From NCBI GenBank assembly GCA_009667805.1, contig CM019066.1:328224690-328288689 (forward strand): 64,000 bases of DNA, in the 5' to 3' direction. Source of the stretch: Leptobrachium leishanense. Its lineage: Eukaryota; Chordata; Amphibia; Anura; Megophryidae. This document shows positions 60,395 through 64,000 of this stretch, one piece after another. The first letter of the stretch is position 1, and each line of letters begins with the position of its first letter. A model generated the notes under the pieces. The model was not told the origin of the DNA. It did not search any database and saw only the letters and a program-made list of their open reading frames with translations. The translations under genes and the position numbers were made by a program.

Positions 60395-60545
60395 ATTATT
60401 ATTCTTTATTTATAAAGCGCCAGCATATTCCGCAGCGCTGTACAATAGGCACAGTATAGACAGGGTTACAATACATTGAACAACATTTGACAAACAGTAC
60501 AGGAGGAGATGAGGGCCCTATTCCCGTAGGAGCTCACGATCTAGA
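60395..60545 (+). repeat. Interspersed repeat (GCGCTGTACAA type)
   Basis: TTTATAAAGCGCCAGCATAT, CCGCAGCGCTGTACAATA, GGAGCTCACGATCTAGAAT. Probably in the TAF1A 3' UTR or just beyond it. Confidence 0.75.
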
Positions 60546-60999
60546 ATATAACCCATCAGTTTGCCTCTTAGCTGATAAAGCAGCATGAGCATACGTGGTT
60601 GCATAGAAAAGCAGGGCTTGGTTTCATTACGTAGGACTCCCCTGACCCAGAGGTACCGTGAGTGGCAGGTGAGCTTACACTTCAAAGGCCATTCAAGTAA
60701 ACCAAAACCTCTGTTTTGTTTCGCATGGAGCTACGGGGGTGACTGCAAATGACAACCTTTTTTCTTATGTTTTATACATGAAGCAAGCTGGATACCTCTG
60801 GTCCACGCAGCTGCCCTGATAGGGAATAGGTGCAAAACCGTTTTGTTATGCATAGGCTTCATTTTAATGCTGAAACACTTTAATATTATTATACTTATTT
60901 TGTAAGCATACTTCTAATTCTATTCTGCCATCACTCAGACATTCATGAATTGAGCCCATAATTTTTACAACATAGTCATTTCTTTTGTATATCAGCTCA

Positions 61000-61005
61000 A
61001 ATAAA
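61000..61005 (+). terminator. Possible TAF1A polyadenylation signal
   Basis: AATAAA in a T-rich context about 840 bp after the frame ends. It is the first canonical hexamer in sense that I noticed downstream. Not proven. Confidence 0.35.
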
Positions 61006-61029
61006 AACATGATAGCTTCTACACAACTA

Positions 61030-61560
61030 TGGAAGTGTTGTTTACACCTTTTAACTTGACAGCAAACACTCCTCTTTTATTCCTTGGTGCGCGCTGCTTG
61101 TACTCATCAGCTCAGAGCTTCTGAAATGCAGAAGTCCCTGCAGCCTTTTTTTTTTATGCGATTTGTGTACCCGCACAACTTGGGTTGTACATCGCTGTGA
61201 ACATGTGTACTTTTTGTGTGCAAATTCCACAGCACCTGCAGTGTTGGATTGGAGTGGAGTGTGGGCGAGTACATGTGCAGAACCAGTCCATTGGCGACCT
61301 TCTCTCAGGACGCTTGCTATGGTAGGATGCCTGGGAGAGGATGATGCTGACGTCATCAGTGATAGTTGGTGATTGGCACCTGGGAAATTTAAAATATTTG
61401 CTGCCTGTTGAAGCATCTGTGGATGGAAGAAACTCCTCTGCTTCACATAGTGATTCCAGACAAACGGCATTGAAAGGAGAGGGCCTCTACACGGCCTGAC
61501 CACTTTAAAAAGCTAAATTGGTCAGAATGTGTAGTGTCCCTTTTTAATGCGTTTTAATTA
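61030..61560. mobile_element. MITE-like segment related to 36353-37188
   Basis: Shares the GCGCGCTGC..CTCAGAGCTTC..GAAGTCCCTGCAGCC type of sequence and an end reading TGTAGTGTCCCTTTTTA. The left end is unclear. Confidence 0.4.
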
Positions 61561-62385
61561 GTTCTCCCCTTACGGTCACATTTTTAAAAGAGGTTGAAAG
61601 CTCCTGGTTGAGGGTATCTGTATCAATTCACTTTTCCTTTTAAATAACAGATTAAAAGGCTGTCTGTGCCTGCTTTTTGCCATACTGTAACATCAGATTC
61701 CACTAATACGCTGTAGATCTAATGTCTCACTTTTGCCGAACTCTGTTTGGGATAGATGCCAGTTCCAGATATAGTTTACATCTCTCTTCAGTGGGATTAA
61801 TGTATCAAACAGCAGAAAAAGCAAGCTTGTGAGATTTAAAACCAAAACCCTTATTAAATGGGGTTATAAATTTGAAATTTACAGGCAAGTATCTCTTTGA
61901 ATCAACTTTGATTTCAGAGCTGGCATCAAATGCTTGATAATATAAAAGCCTTAATAATATGCACATAAGGCTCCTTTTCTTCATAATTTTAACTTCGTAT
62001 TTTTAACTGTCCAGAAATCTGTTTTACACATGGCAGTCAGCCGGGAGATATCAGAGGCAAACCTTCACTTTTGCTCGGGCTTCTTGCACGTTTCCCTTGT
62101 AAAGTGATTTTTATGCAATTTCACAATCTAAATGTCTAACTCTACAGTCAACACTGCGTACTTTTTGCCTTGGGCAACACAGACCTAAATTAACTTGTTT
62201 TTCAAGGTGCTTGGCCATAAGACATCCAAAATGATGTGAGAAACAAAAACTACTGGGGATGCGATCTGCAAGACCAAAAGATAAAAAGACCTATATGGTA
62301 ATATCCCACAGCACAAGGAAAGCATATAGGTACAATCAGCCGCTCACATATGCACCCTTATTTCAGCGCTCATCATCTCTTAAGG

Positions 62386-62564
62386 CAGTGTTTCCCAAAT
62401 CTGTCCTCAGGACCCGCTGCCAGGCCAGGTTTGCAGGATATGTGAAGCACCGCACAGGTGATAGGATTTGCTGCTCAGTGATTGCAGGATTCAGTCTGCA
62501 TTTCCCCAGGTGATCTGCAAAATCTGGCCTGATTGAGGGTCTCGGTGAGGTTTGGGAAACACTG
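62386..62564. mobile_element. hAT-type MITE, TIR CAGTGTTTCCCAAA, copy 2
   Basis: 179 bp, same family and layout as 50067-50248. The flanks TCTTAAGG and CCCTAAGG agree at 6 of 8 positions. Confidence 0.75.
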
Positions 62565-62937
62565 CCCTAAGGGGTCCTCAATGCACTGAATATGTCCCCA
62601 TCAGGCAGCAAGTCAATCAAGAACATGACAAATATACGTATATAAAACGAAATGGCGCAGATCAAAAACAAACGAAAATGAAAAACACCATTTAAAAACT
62701 GACCTAAAAAAAAAAAAGCCATCACAACATAAAATCGTAAATAGATGCGCGGTCAGCCCCCAAATTGAAATGTTGCAACGTCCAAAGCTCAACGCCTTTC
62801 GTCCTTGTTTGGACTTCCTCAGCGCATGTGAATCACAAAGAACATAAAAAATTATATTGACCTTCCCCAGTGGTTAAAGTTCTTTTTATCTAAAATAATG
62901 TGAAGACAAACTCGCTCAGTGCTTTTCTATGTTGCAG

Positions 62938-63383
62938 GGACATTAATGAAGGCAAAGGAGTCATTGCTGTATTTTGGGAAACCCTTGTGACAGTTCGACC
63001 AGTTTTTCTACATCCACACGTTAAAGGGGTGTTTAATTGGTTTGTAAAGTAAGCCTGAATAATACCTGTCTGGTAAAATAAACATTGCAACGTGGCTATG
63101 TGGTGCATAGGAATTGATCCCTTTTGTCGGTCTTGAGGATACTACGGACTCAAATCGTGGTCCTTCTATTTCTCTTTCACGACAGATGGTGACACTTTCT
63201 GCCACTTTGTTCTGTTTTGAGCAGGAGAGGGGAGGGAGATTGTGCTTACTTTACCGAGAAGACAGGCGAAAAAGTATGAAAAGCAGGCTATTCAACGATC
63301 TCGGTAAAAACAACAATCATTATTTTGTGAACCTTTTCAAAGAGTTTAACAAAATCATGATGAAGGCTGGTAGTGCACGTTGA
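62938..63383 (+). other. Two exon-like stretches, unassigned
   Basis: A good acceptor (TTTTCTATGTTGCAG) at 62937 is followed by 37 open codons ending near a GTAAGC donor at about 63048. A second acceptor (TTCTGTTTTGAGCAG) at about 63226 opens a 49-codon frame ending at 63383 (DLGKNNNHYFVNLFKEFNK). No family is recognised. They could be distal exons of TAF1A transcripts or chance. 63384-64000 has a GC-richer patch (63490-63730) without an assignable gene. Confidence 0.25.
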
Positions 63384-64000
63384 ACCATTTGTATCCAGAA
63401 TTCTATATATAAATATATTTTGTTTTCATTTTATTTTCCCTTCCCCCTACCCGTGCATTCTGGATTTTGGATTCTTCTGGGTATTCAAATCTGATGTTCG
63501 AGAAGAAGGAGATTGCAGCAGGAGAGCCACGATCTCCTTCCTGTTGCAGCCCCAGCATGTACACACGCTGGGAGCCCTGTGCAGCCTTTCCGCGGACATG
63601 CTGCTCAGAACCAGCATGACTGTGTGCAGCTCTTTACACACTGGGGCTTTCCAGAGGCTCCCGTGTATATTGTGCTGTGCTGCAGCATGTGGTACGTCTC
63701 GGAGAAGAACGACATGTCAGGAACATCCCCAATCTTGGAATTGCTTGAATCCAGAAGCCTCTGAAAATTCTGGACTATGGGTGATCAACCTGTATATAGA
63801 ATGTTTATGGTATGACTACATATCACTAGAATAACCCTTTAAATGCCATTTAATTCTGCTACAACTATTATAACCATTAACTAATACATATAAATATTTC
63901 ATGCGTCTACGCTACACACCTACCTAAGTTATGTGCTCAGCTCTGGAAATTCACAAATCGATGCTATGGTAGTTTCTGATATAAGTCAATAAATCGTTTA

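Noticed and set aside
63373..63834. 153-codon Cys/Ser-rich frame and minus-strand partner
   Set aside because: No domain, no clear splice sites; kept only as a GC-rich patch.

Overview
This is a vertebrate nuclear DNA window, most likely from a frog or other amphibian. Genes are sparse, introns are long with GT-AG borders, and the space between exons is packed with nested DNA transposons, non-LTR retrotransposons, solo LTRs and minisatellites. The amphibian assignment is inference from the repeat composition (Tc1 elements, many palindromic MITEs, L2/CR1-like LINE 3' ends). There is no bacterial-type gene organisation.

Two genes are supported, arranged head to head. On the minus strand lies the 5' end of MIA3 (TANGO1, the ER-exit-site receptor for bulky cargo such as procollagen). 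Exon 1 (23905..23788) encodes the signal peptide and the start of the SH3-like MIA domain, and exon 2 (16711..16578) continues that domain. All later exons lie beyond the left edge, so 1-16577 is read as MIA3 intron 2. On the plus strand lies almost all of TAF1A (TAFI48, an SL1/TIF-IB subunit for RNA polymerase I). It has a non-coding first exon with a TATA-less promoter near 35.7-35.93 kb, nine coding exons from 39313 to 60098, and a problematic 3' end near 60.1-60.3 kb. The same head-to-head MIA3-TAF1A pair is known in mammals.

Region by region: 0-16.5 kb (MIA3 intron 2) holds a foldback element, a piggyBac-type TTAA MITE made of serial hairpins, an L2/CR1-like LINE split by a solo LTR, a hAT-like element carrying a minisatellite, and a three-level nest (hAT-like element, then Tc1 with an intact transposase, then a minisatellite foldback). 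16.7-23.8 kb (intron 1) holds MITEs and a 245-bp inverted repeat with an internal microinversion. 24-35.6 kb (intergenic) has a G-rich VNTR just upstream of MIA3, another LINE, a solo LTR, a second dead Tc1, a promoter-like patch at 31.1-31.4 kb and stacked MITEs. 35.7-60.3 kb is TAF1A with repeat-filled introns. 60.3-64 kb is downstream sequence with repeats and a few unassigned exon-like ORFs.

The main unexplained pattern is one short minisatellite motif (core GATA..GCCCCAGC) amplified at six separate loci. The arrays sit inside different, mostly hAT-like non-autonomous transposons. They always have the same polarity toward a GC-rich or palindromic block, and a consensus 5' splice site lies at or near the border.
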